Shown in pieces: positions 18,201-25,896 of a stretch of 25,896 nucleotides of DNA. The stretch lies in the NCBI GenBank assembly GCA_016987375.1, contig PJRA01000353.1:439104-464999 (forward strand), given 5' to 3'. Under the pieces are notes generated by a model. That model worked only from the letters and a program-made list of their open reading frames with translations, was not told the DNA's origin and did no database searches. This DNA is from Brachionus koreanus (Eukaryota > Rotifera > Eurotatoria > Ploima > Brachionidae). Within the stretch, counting starts at the first letter, position 1. Each line of letters begins with the position of its first letter. The position numbers and the translations under genes were made by a program.

Positions 18201-20265
18201 TTTCATTACGTACTTCATACACTTCTTGTTTCTCTTGGTCTAAATTTTCTTGGCTCTTCTTCTCATCGTTATTCATCTGACTAATTGTATCGTCAGTGTC
18301 CAAAGGGATAAATTTTTCTTCATTCTCATTTTTTTCTTCTCCAACAGCCTCGCTCTCCACAGGCTTCTGGTCTAAATCATGTGTCATTAAAGTAGTTTGA
18401 ACTAAAACATTTGCAGCACTTGTGTTTTCTGGGGCAACTTCTTGCTCATTGGGTTTTGACACAACAACACTTTTTTTCTCTTTTTGTTGTTGTGGTCTAC
18501 TCTCATCATCTGATAATTTATGTGCGCCAGCGCAAGTGAAACAAGATGACAGGGTAGATTTTCGTTTGGGCTTTTTGTTAGCATCTATTTGTCTAGGGGT
18601 TTGAACAGAAGTGTCGTTCGCACTGCTTTCATTTACTTTGGTCAATATTTCTTTGCTCAATTGAGCAGGTGATACAACTGGCGAGTCTTTGATTTGAGCT
18701 GCGCCATCTCCCGAGCCGAGCTCGTTCTGTGGGGTAGATGGCGGCGTCGGGCACTTTTCTCTAGCTTGTTCGGCCATTTCATTTTGGTTAGCTTGTTCCA
18801 AGTCCTCAGTTTGTTTTATTTGGCTAATCAAATTTTCACTTTTAATTGAATTTAAATTGGCGCCAATTTCGCCCGATTCAAACTCAATAAACTCCTCGCA
18901 CGGCTTCCTTGTCTTGTCCAATTCAAAGCTAAGCAAAGCCTTCTCGTCCATAATCAATTTTTTCATTTGTTTGTTAAACACTGATTGCATCTGATTTTCA
19001 TCGAACACAGCCACATTGGCTATATTGTACTCTCTGTCGAGCTCCTGGGCCAGCTTATCAAACGATTCAATGCGGTCATGTCTGAGCAAATCAAGAGACC
19101 TCGAGACCATTTCGTTTAGAATTTGATCATTTTGTTGCTCGATTAAATCGCTCAATTTTTCAACAATTAAATCAACACATTCTTTTTTCATGTAAAGTAT
19201 TCTCTCCTTTTCATCTGTGCTAATAAGCACATACTTTTCCAAATTGTAGTGTTTAGCTGGTTTGAATTGTTTAGATGGTGAAACTGGTGTGTCCGATTTG
19301 GGGTCCAATTTACGCTTGACATTTGCCTCTTTGTCACGCGATCTCAATCGTTTGAAAAAACCTTTTTTTTTCTTGCTTTCTGTTTCGGTTAGTTGTTGTT
19401 GTTGTTGTGCTGGACCGAGTGCGCCATTTGAGCCGATCGGTTCACTAGGCACGCTGGGCACCAGTTGTTCGGCCTCCTTATCTAACAAATTGTGTCTAGG
19501 CGAGCCAGGATTGTTGGCATTGCTTGCCGAATAATTGCTCAAAATTTCTTCACAATCGAGAACTGTTGAATTCAAGTCAAGAACGGCCTCTGTGCTTGGC
19601 TTTGTCTCACTTGTTTCAATTTCATCGCTTTTTTTGTTCATTGTTCGATAGACCAGCTCCTCAGTTGATTTATTAATGTCCACTTGGTAAACCAAAGACT
19701 CGGATTGATTCTGGTTGGAGTCGTCGAGAGACTCGACGTTGCTTTCTTGAGAGGGCGATTTCGACACCGATTCTTGGCTCTCTTCCAATTTTTTCGAGTT
19801 TTTTCTCTTTTTTCGTCGAACTTTTTCGACCTTTGTAGTCAATTTAGTGGTCTTAACAATGGTGATCACCTCCTGATCGGCTTGCTTGACGTCGATGTCC
19901 TCCTCGACCGACTTGAGCTTGCTTTTCTCTCTGTTATCTATTCTAGTCATTAGAGTGATATCTGGCTGTCCGGGCTCATTGCTCACTGTGATCAAATGTT
20001 CGGCTCGAGCGATCAGCTTTTTGGACGCTGTCGACGACTCCTCCAGCGTCGAAGCGTAGTCGCCGAAGCCGCTGTCGTGCGTATTCGAGTTTACCGATTT
20101 GATTATTTTTGACTCGGCCACTGAACTAGACACGTTTGTGGCTATCGAATCCATGGTCGAGTCGTTGGACATCACGGACATTTCGTGCGCATTCGGCCCG
20201 GCGAATTCCGGCGACGAGAATGATGACGGAATTTTTTTGTCTGTTTTTGGCGATTCAAACGACAT
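12277..20265 (-). CDS. Giant, repetitive, charged and mostly disordered protein (2662 aa), unknown family
   Basis: A single open frame of 7989 bp runs without a stop where AT-rich noise would stop every dozen codons, so it is certainly coding. The start context is AAAATGTCG, with A at -3. Composition is rich in E, K, Q, S, D and V. Only two parts look folded: about 340-460 (helical, including LYMKKECVDLIVEKLSDLI) and about 2370-2640 (including LSWREANERARILFYKGQ near 2539). A basic GFFKR stretch lies at 302-306, a lysine run near 730-745, and an SH3-ligand-like PPKKPPR near 2255. Four motif classes recur: Cys-Phe-x-Cys beside lysines (C575, C979, C2095; variants at 1211 and 1764), DPVVLP-like (932, 1166, 1418, 1670, 2048), GLD (1033, 1287, 2145) and IDLP-type (1228, 1469, 1716, 2316). 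Cysteines next to lysine clusters suggest S-acylation and membrane attachment, as an inference only. A scaffold or cytoskeletal role is possible, but no homologue is recognised. Further 5' or 3' exons cannot be excluded. Confidence 0.9.
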   Translation of the reverse strand: MSFESPKTDKKIPSSFSSPEFAGPNAHEMSVMSNDSTMDSIATNVSSSVAESKIIKSVNSNTHDSGFGDYASTLEESSTASKKLIARAEHLITVSNEPGQPDITLMTRIDNREKSKLKSVEEDIDVKQADQEVITIVKTTKLTTKVEKVRRKKRKNSKKLEESQESVSKSPSQESNVESLDDSNQNQSESLVYQVDINKSTEELVYRTMNKKSDEIETSETKPSTEAVLDLNSTVLDCEEILSNYSASNANNPGSPRHNLLDKEAEQLVPSVPSEPIGSNGALGPAQQQQQLTETESKKKKGFFKRLRSRDKEANVKRKLDPKSDTPVSPSKQFKPAKHYNLEKYVLISTDEKERILYMKKECVDLIVEKLSDLIEQQNDQILNEMVSRSLDLLRHDRIESFDKLAQELDREYNIANVAVFDENQMQSVFNKQMKKLIMDEKALLSFELDKTRKPCEEFIEFESGEIGANLNSIKSENLISQIKQTEDLEQANQNEMAEQAREKCPTPPSTPQNELGSGDGAAQIKDSPVVSPAQLSKEILTKVNESSANDTSVQTPRQIDANKKPKRKSTLSSCFTCAGAHKLSDDESRPQQQKEKKSVVVSKPNEQEVAPENTSAANVLVQTTLMTHDLDQKPVESEAVGEEKNENEEKFIPLDTDDTISQMNNDEKKSQENLDQEKQEVYEVRNENVQDTNSNEKEVKQADESEQADNNLVVEEVKNQENTIEMPAKKSKNKKKKKKKKNKIEKSECVDKNLELENNNQETKETSTQEDDETEIKIDKNLELETKNQETKETLIEQSEETEIKIEKNESVVVDVDDNVNQAEKVNEQEEENIEIEPDQIEAKESEIKQNDDEEEKGQLDTNIHVIETLRVITERVVQESQPVEIQIDESKCDQKEYHQVEIKQEIDIGKELPVEIDTDLYKPAAVQQNDPVVLPIPREKTISLAVQSESQAEAKTEPVAVEVKEAESEEDTSKVSCFSCKGKKAAKKAKGPKQPIVKSQPIQPESVGDENSPPLHNLESARSVDASLFVGLDSTDKKLDTQSVKLKDAEIESAVVANITPSLIGSTSIEQPQSIETDSKQENLVNIDREKDIVVEVIYESKQEDKIESPQTNDDVNDEIIEQKSIENVSLSEPVTKSEPIEIEVTVNEAQINLDLEKSKLSDDPVVLPDPSQRPIVEIVEATPIIESSQPVIGDEQTPKISKKSSFSCCGGKKSKNKKAKKTSKIDLPIVNILAPREKKTDKLVDEKPKVEEKAVEKPSEAEAMVDLHELPHVEKIPPKDWAKGLDRTQSTELIRREPEVSEVKITDNLNEQLTNVTIDIPSHVQMNEIEVTKSESVKISELEVNSKSTEAENLIEEKIMTNEQNPKTSDDNDVKEKISDSAESNVKTKNEDLTVKTSLTIDSPGAIIQIDREPDHAIIPDRTNERVVQDLVEQTSAQEEQLVDNSEPKISKKKTKNKKKKRTSRIDLPLVNILVPKHEKIESKPNESKTAPDVIHLEQNVAKVVNLGNDLDKPIQLIEKDTKVDITLPSEVELKKINVDLKIDTVDKVEHVPEINIAISEYHDQTQINEEINQEIGDDASEQQQNVEQSDEVYDQKVEGDASEQQQNVADITQEQKEEKENEIVNVTEQVLKEVKCDEKVETVTDVSFPIADVSVPDIKKLDHEPDVVVLPQVDLSARAKVIQEAQIPLTESDAKPVESKKSKNKNKRTSKIDMPLIDVFTVKESKPKTETSVYVDTSAVDLDTQTKNRKKVDHKEPTSCFAFKSNKSKKSKKKLQPESVTQQIPKIIEPTKSELDSNEISKAVEVLDQNKDQAETSNLTKIINEAEQTEAINVVPLIVDEPIGQSKQMQALESTQEEFIKIKYERQENNQQDEETEIKIDKSECVDKNLELETKNQETKETLIEQSEETEIKIEKNESVVVDVDDNVNQAEKVNEQEEENIEIEPDQIEVKESEIKQNDDDDENQLEQNGQLDTNIHVIETLRVITERVVQESQPVEIQIDESKCDQKEYHQVEIKQEIDIGKELPVEIDTDLYKPAAVQQNDPVVLPIPREKTISLAVQSESQAEAKTEPVAVEVKEAESEEDTSKVSCFSCKGKKAAKKAKGPKQPIVKSQPIQPESVDAVANLTPQIKSVNLDLFRGLDKPSSLSEMEKAIDYSDLSVVPTVTIRENQAEEVAQQVPKTVEIELPSDLTSAIDLPPTSPSEEQIVQVKSEMEQILEPAPVPETQIPTIRIEETFDNGSSLPIDLGTPPKKPPRGHLDSSVIDETEILTDQNVKMNVKEALIRVNSPEESSKLDETKTKKDKRSKTSIIDLPLIDILVPKESKKSKSDTKIAKELYIEPKGTSIELNQPEVELFIDKCDSSKNKIQTIDLSSDDKKLLKAKRNEICEYLKQRSGYKLEQLIERTSQTTSKKELKAKEKLADKLYQRSIKLMTKTRVKPMSFSELSKKLEKIVSPKTNAADIQKCVDQIKHELQNETLFSCLREKKSEQIVEKTKEQNAELVIENEVRKEEEPQAELGQEMRKDSINSEILLPRANLSWREANERARILFYKGQIPSIHYNEKRDSFHVSRLVNASGKEKMSEVPVTDDDVKKLLNSCGLYWNGESIGLLDKSDEIFNSAQQEAFDFLNSIQVSESIQISENHCETVEQSKINYIY
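13892..14595 (-). repeat. Internal segmental duplication, copy A (codons about 1891-2125)
   Basis: This 704-bp block matches 17240-17928 almost exactly in direct orientation and in the same reading frame. Outside a short variable tract near 14340-14380 (acidic DDDDEN..., 15 bp longer here) I count only two substitutions, at the TATCC/TATCT site near 14333 and TACTT/TGCTT near 14401. It encodes one DPVVLP motif and one CFSCKGKK cysteine-lysine motif. Confidence 0.95.
15431..15522 (-). repeat. Short tandem duplication encoding DASEQQQNV twice
   Basis: A 26-bp sequence at 15431-15456 recurs at 15497-15522 with one mismatch, a 66-bp (22-codon) period. Both copies encode (D/G)DASEQQQNV in the giant protein. 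This shows that the gene is still growing by small in-frame duplications. Confidence 0.85.
17240..17928 (-). repeat. Internal segmental duplication, copy B (codons about 780-1009)
   Basis: This 689-bp partner of the block at 13892-14595 lies 3348 bp away (3333 bp after the 15-bp length difference). Both offsets are multiples of three, so frame is kept. The upstream edge of the protein block continues into smaller tandem copies of NQETKET and ETEIKI(D/E)K. Synonymous sites are as identical as the rest, so the duplication or a conversion event is recent compared with the other, diverged units of this gene. Confidence 0.95.
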
Positions 20266-22017
20266 TTTAGGCTTTTTATTTCTTTAACAAATTCTATTCT
20301 AATTTTTCTTATATTTCGCTATTTCAATTTTAATCGGACTGCTAGATGCTTTTAAAATCGGCATTCACTCATTATGCTTTTGCCAAAGTAAAATTTTTAA
20401 TCTAGAAAAAAAATTTTTTTTTTAAAGAATAGAAATTCAATTTGAATAAAAAAAAAAAAAAGTTTATCCACATTTTAAGAAAATTGTTTGCAAAATTTAT
20501 CCCAAATAATTTTTGAGATTAAAAAAAAAATTTTTCTAAAAATAATGCTTCTCCATGTAATCCTTGGTAGCTAATGAAATTAATTGAACGATTAGAATAG
20601 AGCTAGCGATCCGTGCAGGGGTCGAAAAATTAGGCCTATTAATTAAACCGATATGATAGCAATTGGCTTTCTGATAGATGATTTTCGGAATTGTATGGCC
20701 TAGTTTTTTTACAAATATCATGTAGATGAGCTCAAAAGATAAAATTAGAATTTATCTTATCTCAGAGGAATAGTTCTGAAAATCTAGTTTTTATAGTTTT
20801 AGTTAAATTTAATTGAAAGCTTGTTTTATAAATAACTGCAGTAAAGAAATAAAAAAAAAAAATATTTCAAATAGCAAACGTCACTCCCCAAAGGCCCTGC
20901 ACTAGCAAGAGCACAAATGAATTTCAATTTTACATAATTCTACTTAATGGAAAAAAAATTGGCCCCGTGTCCTAGGGCTTATTTGTCCGCATAGACAAAA
21001 GAAATAAATTTGTTACAATTGTAAACTATTTATTTCATGCGGCTTTAGACCTAAATTCAAAGTTAAAATCAACCACAATTAAAATAAATAAATAAATTTT
21101 ATTTTTTTTTGTTAGCTAGCTAGCTGTAGGAAATGAAATGAAAATATTGATTTTTTAAAATTTAATAATTTTTAAGATTATTAAAAAAAGAAAAAAAAAA
21201 AAGAAGAAAAAAAATTATAATATTATTGTACCTGATCGGACCGACAAACAAACACAAATTTAGGATTTATAAATTTATTTTATTTTTTTTTTAGCTAAAT
21301 GCATTGGTGGCACCCATTATTGTCATAATTCGACACAAAAATAATTATAATTAAAAACAATGTCTTAGACCCTGCTATTTTGTGGAAAAAAGAAAAAAAT
21401 CGATAAAGTTTCTCTCATAATTTTAGATGAGTGTACGTCAAAATTTCATTTAACATAAATAGACCTGTCTATGAGACTAGACTTGTGAATATGGTTCCGT
21501 AAATCGATAAATTTTGACAACAAATCAATAATTGCATGACCCAAGTCCACTGAACAAAATTCAAATATTAAATCTAGACTAAATTGTAATTAAAAACCAA
21601 ACAATATTAGTGAAACTTTACTTACATTATTTAGTTTCAACAGTTTTAATAAAATAAAGAAAAAAACAAAGACTAGAAAAAAAAAAAAAAATTTCAAATA
21701 AACTCTCTTCTCATTTGGACAAAAAAAGCCGTTTTGAAATATTAAACTTACAGTACCACTGGTCCATACATACTATTTGCATTATATCGCTTAACATTTA
21801 GTGTTGATAAAACACTTATCATCTAGCTTTTTTTTTTTAATTATTTTTTGTTTTGTTTTTATCTCAATGAGAACATGGCACATTTAAATATGTGTCGCTT
21901 TGATACCTGTTACGCAAACGTATTTGAAACATGAAGACAAAAATTTGTGCTCAGATGCTATTTATTTTTTATTCAATGTTTAATAAAGGTGGTGAATGCT
22001 TTCTAAATCTAGTATAT

Positions 22018-22110
22018 TACTTCTAAAGGCAAACTTGAAACAAATCCAGATCAGAGTCTTGATCGACTCGGATGCAATGCAGATGATGAGCCAAATGGCT
22101 TTTAGAAGTA
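22018..22110. other. Nested hairpin-forming sequence
   Basis: TACTTCTAAAGGC (22018-22030) pairs with GGCTTTTAGAAGTA (22097-22110), nearly perfectly. Within the 66-base loop is a second stem, GAGTC-TTGATC-GACTC, framed by ATCC/GGAT. The patch is less AT-rich than its surroundings. It could be a structured RNA or a small foldback element; the arms do not continue as in a typical microRNA precursor. Confidence 0.3.
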
Positions 22111-23409
22111 GACATTTTCATAGATATTATATTGGGAATATAAGAAAGCACTTGACTTCACTCTGAAAATAGACTATTGACAAATACTTAAAAAGTTTAT
22201 CAATTAACAAAAAAAAAAAAAAATTTAAAGAGTAGACATCATTTGATTTAAGCCAGAGCTTAGCTTTTCTATGCGCTTCATCGATAGTAAAATTTAGAAA
22301 TAAAAAAATAAATAAAAATAATTAATTAGCTAGGAATCGAATAATTTCGGTAAATTTCCGATGAGGAATCGATTTTGAATTGCCTTGCTGAACTCTTGTA
22401 AACAAATAGGGTCTGATTTTAGAGTGTGTAAATAAACTCCATTGTGGCGTGTTTCCTTTTTGTGATTATCGGATTTTTCGCTCCAAAACCCGACTCTTAT
22501 TATGCTTAAGAATTAATTAAAAGAGCAATTTGGCTCAATGCTGATGAAAGCAAAAAATATTCAGGCATGAAATAATTATCCATTCGAAATAATTCACTCA
22601 AGTCGCTCTAAGCCCAAAATACAACATTTTTTCATTTAATCTTAAATAAAATATTTTAAAAATCATGAAGCAACATATGAAATTTGATACTAGATACGAA
22701 ACAATAGATGCTAGAACAAAGCGATAGTATTACATTTTGTAAATACATAGATATATGTATATATAGAAAAAAAGTGAAAAAAAAAGAATTGATCGATCAT
22801 AACAGCTCTAAAGTATGTTTTAATAATGCCTATTTTGCCATGATTAAGCTTAATTTTGATATTTAAACTAAATTACATGATTTAGTTAGCATTTAGAAGT
22901 AGAACCTAAGTATTTGATTAATTATGTGTATTGAATATATTTTTTGTTTTAATTTTCATCAAAAAAATTTGCCAGAAACAAATTGAAATTTTCATGCCAA
23001 TCTTATAAAAATATTTTTCTCAAAAGTGCTTCCTTGATTTGCATGTGCAAATGCTTGATAATTTTGAATTGAAAATTTAAATTTTTGATTTCGTCTAATT
23101 AGAACAGTAGACAAGCTGACTAGTTAGCTAAGCGTTGTTATTTTCAGGTAGTCCTCTAGGCTTAATTGAAAAAGAATTCATTTTCAAAACTGCTCAATAT
23201 TGAAAGAAAAAGAATGAAAAACAATTCATCAAATTATATCTTTATTTAATTTAATTTAAACTAATCTAATTAGATATTTTTATTTTTATTTGAATTAAAA
23301 AATAGCAATAAATATTTATAATCAAATCTTTCTTTTAATTTTATGCCTATAAACCATGTGGTAATTTTTTTTAAACAAAAAACTTGTAAATTCTAAAATT
23401 TCCTCTAGA

Positions 23410-23662
23410 GATTTTGTACAAAATAAAAAATAGAACAGAAATTAATGCTAAAAATTATTATAAATTTTTTTTCCAAAGCTTTTTACTTTTTACAACAACA
23501 TACAATGTTGCATCAATGAAGTGAACTACAGCTAAATTTGCACAGTTTTACAAGAAAGAATGTTGTTAAAAATATAACTTTGAATGTTGCACTTACAGAA
23601 AAGAATAGTTACTAGACTTTTTAACATTTTGTTCTTTTCTATTGTACTAAATTTTACAAAAC
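23410..23662. mobile_element. TIR element of a two-copy local family (copy 2)
   Basis: The right terminus (23642-23662, core TTGTACTAAATTT) and the internal GTTGCACTTACAGAA (23586-23600) match copy 1 at 7496-7815 in the same orientation. The AAC(A/T)TTTTTGTTCT-type stretch before the terminus also recurs, in inverse orientation, at the left end of copy 1. The left terminus here (23410 onward, ATTTTGTACAAAAT) is degenerate. The copy is non-coding and shorter, about 253 bp. Confidence 0.5.
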
Positions 23663-24504
23663 ATCCTTTATAATCTTAGCACAAAAATTAACAGAATGTT
23701 AAAATCAAATTTTATTTTTAAAACAATTTAAAATTTTGAAAATGCTAAAAATTTTGTGATGCCATATCCGTCACTCTTTTTTGAAACAATTTGAAAATAA
23801 AGCAAATTTCACTTAACACTCAAAACCCGGAGAGGTTTTTTTAACCCTTTATATAACCTTTTCTATTTACTTTTTATTCCATGATGCAAATAAAAAAAAA
23901 AATTAAACTATTTTGATTTTAGATTTTCCATTGAAAAAAAATTCTAAAAATGATTTAAATTTATTTAGCTAAAAACCAAGAAAAAATGCAGCACAAAGAG
24001 CCGAAAAAACCTTCTGCAAATTCATGCTTTCTTAGCTCTTTTATGCAAACATTCCCATAATTTCCTGTTTTTTGGTCTAAATAACATAAAAAATTTCAAT
24101 AAATAACTTCTATTTTTATTCAATTATTTTATTTTATTTTATAACAAATATTGTAATGCAAACATGAGGGTTTAATCGAAAGTTTTGCCATTCGGACTTC
24201 AGTTTTTCTTGTTCTTGTTCTTCTTGTATTTAAAACAGAGAAAAATATCTTTAATAAAACGTATTGCTTATGTTCACTAAATGAAAAAAAGATTTAATTA
24301 ATTCTAAATATTTTATAGCACAAAATTAATCTGAATTGATAATAAATTTTAAAAAAATTTAATAAAAAACTCATTTGAACAATAGAAACGTGAAAAACAA
24401 ACATTTAATTTAGATAAAAATGTTGACTTTAAAACAAATATCGAAACTTAATTTTCACACATTTAAAAACATACCAAAATATGATATTAGTCTTTTTTTT
24501 TTTG

Positions 24505-24553
24505 AAATAGACTTGGTCCATATACACTAGAAATTTGATAGCCAAGTCTATTT
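24505..24553. repeat. Perfect 12-bp-arm hairpin
   Basis: AAATAGACTTGG at 24505-24516 and CCAAGTCTATTT at 24542-24553 are perfect inverted repeats with a 25-base loop. Related AGACTTG and CAAGTC words occur near 21480 and 21545 but without pairing. The function is unknown; it may be a foldback relic. Confidence 0.4.
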
Positions 24554-25896
24554 ATCTTGCATAGATAATTTTAATTCAAACAATTCATTCGAATCATAAA
24601 GACCTAGAGCAACGCGATTTTTCAGCTTAAATAAATTAAACTTTTCTATTGATTACGTAAAATTTGTTTACAACTAAAGCTCCCTTGGCGCCAAAAATTC
24701 TACCTTACCAATTAATCATAGTTGTATTTTTATTTTAAGGCAATATATCATAATTATCCACAATATCGATAAAAATTTAAAAGCTTAGGCCTAAAATAGC
24801 TTTCATTCTTTAATTCAAGTGTCTGTTTAAATTAATTCTAATTTTAAATTCTCATTCTATTCTAAAACATATTATTTGTTCACATTATGATAGATTAAAC
24901 CTCCAAGGCATTTTTGTAAACATTTTTTTTTCATTCTATTTGAATAATAAATGACGGCAGCTCTATCTAGAAATGTTTTTTAAAAAGTAATAAAATATTT
25001 CAAAGCCTATTGCATAATGTAGCTAATAAACTCGGTCGGGGTCGTATTCCATTTTAGCTAAAAACTATTTGCATTCTACTATTTGCTTGAAACAAATAGA
25101 ATTAGTATAAGAGCTTTTCTTAAGTAATTGGGGAATATATGGGCCAAGATTGCTCAATTTGGCGTAACTTGAGACCACACTTTGGATATGACGCGGACAA
25201 AAATTGTGCCTTGACATTTTATAAATTACTAATATAAAAAAATATTCAAATGACAATATGAATTAACTCTTGAAATTAAGAATTCAACATTTGCTAATTT
25301 TTATTTGACTGTGAAACCCTAGGATCAAGGTGATGCAATTGAATTTATTCAAGTGCCTACTTAAATTATCATATTACTAATAGAAATATTTATTTTTGTT
25401 CACAACTCCTTTCGTTGAAGCAAAATTTTGCTTTTTTTTTATTATAAAAAATGAGATAAACCAATTTTTCGCGTGGTTGCTTGACTTAATTAAAAGCTGA
25501 CCCAAGCTAAAACACACACTTATTGACCTGTTTGATTTAAATGAATAGTTTTATATCTAGTTTAGTAGACAAAAGTTGTATTATCACAAGCTTCATAATA
25601 TTCAAAGCTAAATTTAAAAAACGCTCATAACGCCAAGTTCAAAGATATAATTTTATCTGAAATATTTATTTTTTTTTTGTTTCTACATTTGATCTATCTT
25701 ATCTGAATTTCCCATTCCTGGATTCATTTCTAAATCGTGATTTTAGCTCCCACCAACTTTTACATTACCACGCCAAATTTAAAAGTCTTAAGAAAACAAA
25801 AACAAGCTTGTCTTATATAACCTTGTATTCTCAACGCAATTTGAACTTTATTTTTTACTTTTTCTCAACGAAAATTGTAATAATTGCTTTTAATTT

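Larger units (their letters stand above)
20266..25896. other. Noncoding region upstream of the giant gene
   Basis: About 5.6 kb of AT-rich sequence with many A/T runs. I find no open frame with protein-like character. It should contain the 5' UTR and promoter of the giant gene; no TATA box or initiator can be named with confidence. Two patches are less AT-rich than their surroundings (20560-20720 and 20880-21000) and might be untranslated exon or conserved sequence. Other contents are a TIR element (23410-23662) and hairpins at 22018-22110 and 24505-24553. No tRNA or rRNA gene was recognised. Confidence 0.55.

Noticed and set aside
20536..20721. 61-codon minus-strand ORF upstream of the giant gene
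   Set aside because: Composition is slightly protein-like, but it is short, has no motif and ends before the main ATG in another context. At most it is an upstream ORF in a leader.
25065..25256. 63-codon minus-strand ORF near the right edge
   Set aside because: No recognisable motif, no splice context, and a length reachable by chance over six frames of this window.
1..25896. tRNA, rRNA, CRISPR arrays or bacterial-type operons
   Set aside because: No B-box-like tRNA core, rRNA signature or regularly spaced direct repeats were seen. The intron structure shows eukaryotic DNA.

Overview
The window is nuclear DNA from an invertebrate animal. It is visibly AT-rich (about three quarters A+T by eye), eukaryotic GT-AG introns can be read directly, and it carries a ciliary axoneme gene, a decayed non-LTR retrotransposon and several small inverted-repeat elements. 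Sub-70-bp introns in an AT-rich genome would fit a rotifer such as Brachionus, but the lineage is a guess. Both recognisable genes are on the minus strand.

Positions 1-10044 hold most of CFAP43, an axonemal WD-repeat and coiled-coil protein. I could splice 19 exons by hand, from the ATG at 10044 down to 1019. They give 1295 in-frame codons, and every junction keeps frame and has GT-AG ends. No stop is reached, so the C-terminal part lies beyond the left edge. Sixteen of the 18 complete introns are 48-69 bp. The other two (1176 bp and about 3.1 kb) are the ones that contain inverted-repeat elements. A candidate RFX X-box lies about 110 bp upstream of the ATG.

Positions 10045-12276 are intergenic. 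They contain a truncated 3' end of a non-LTR retrotransposon reverse transcriptase, a small perfect inverted repeat and an assembly gap (11869-12190).

Positions 12277-20265 are one uninterrupted minus-strand ORF of 2662 codons. It encodes a giant, charged, mostly disordered protein that I do not recognise. Inside it are degenerate units of about 250 residues built from recurring short motifs: Cys-Phe-x-Cys beside lysine clusters, DPVVLP-like, GLD and IDLP-V/I-L. On top of these lies a nearly identical duplication of about 700 bp. This is the most interesting object in the window.

Positions 20266-25896 are noncoding as far as I can see. They hold a second copy of a small TIR element also found in CFAP43 intron 7, and two isolated hairpins. 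The two genes show no evident functional link beyond adjacency.
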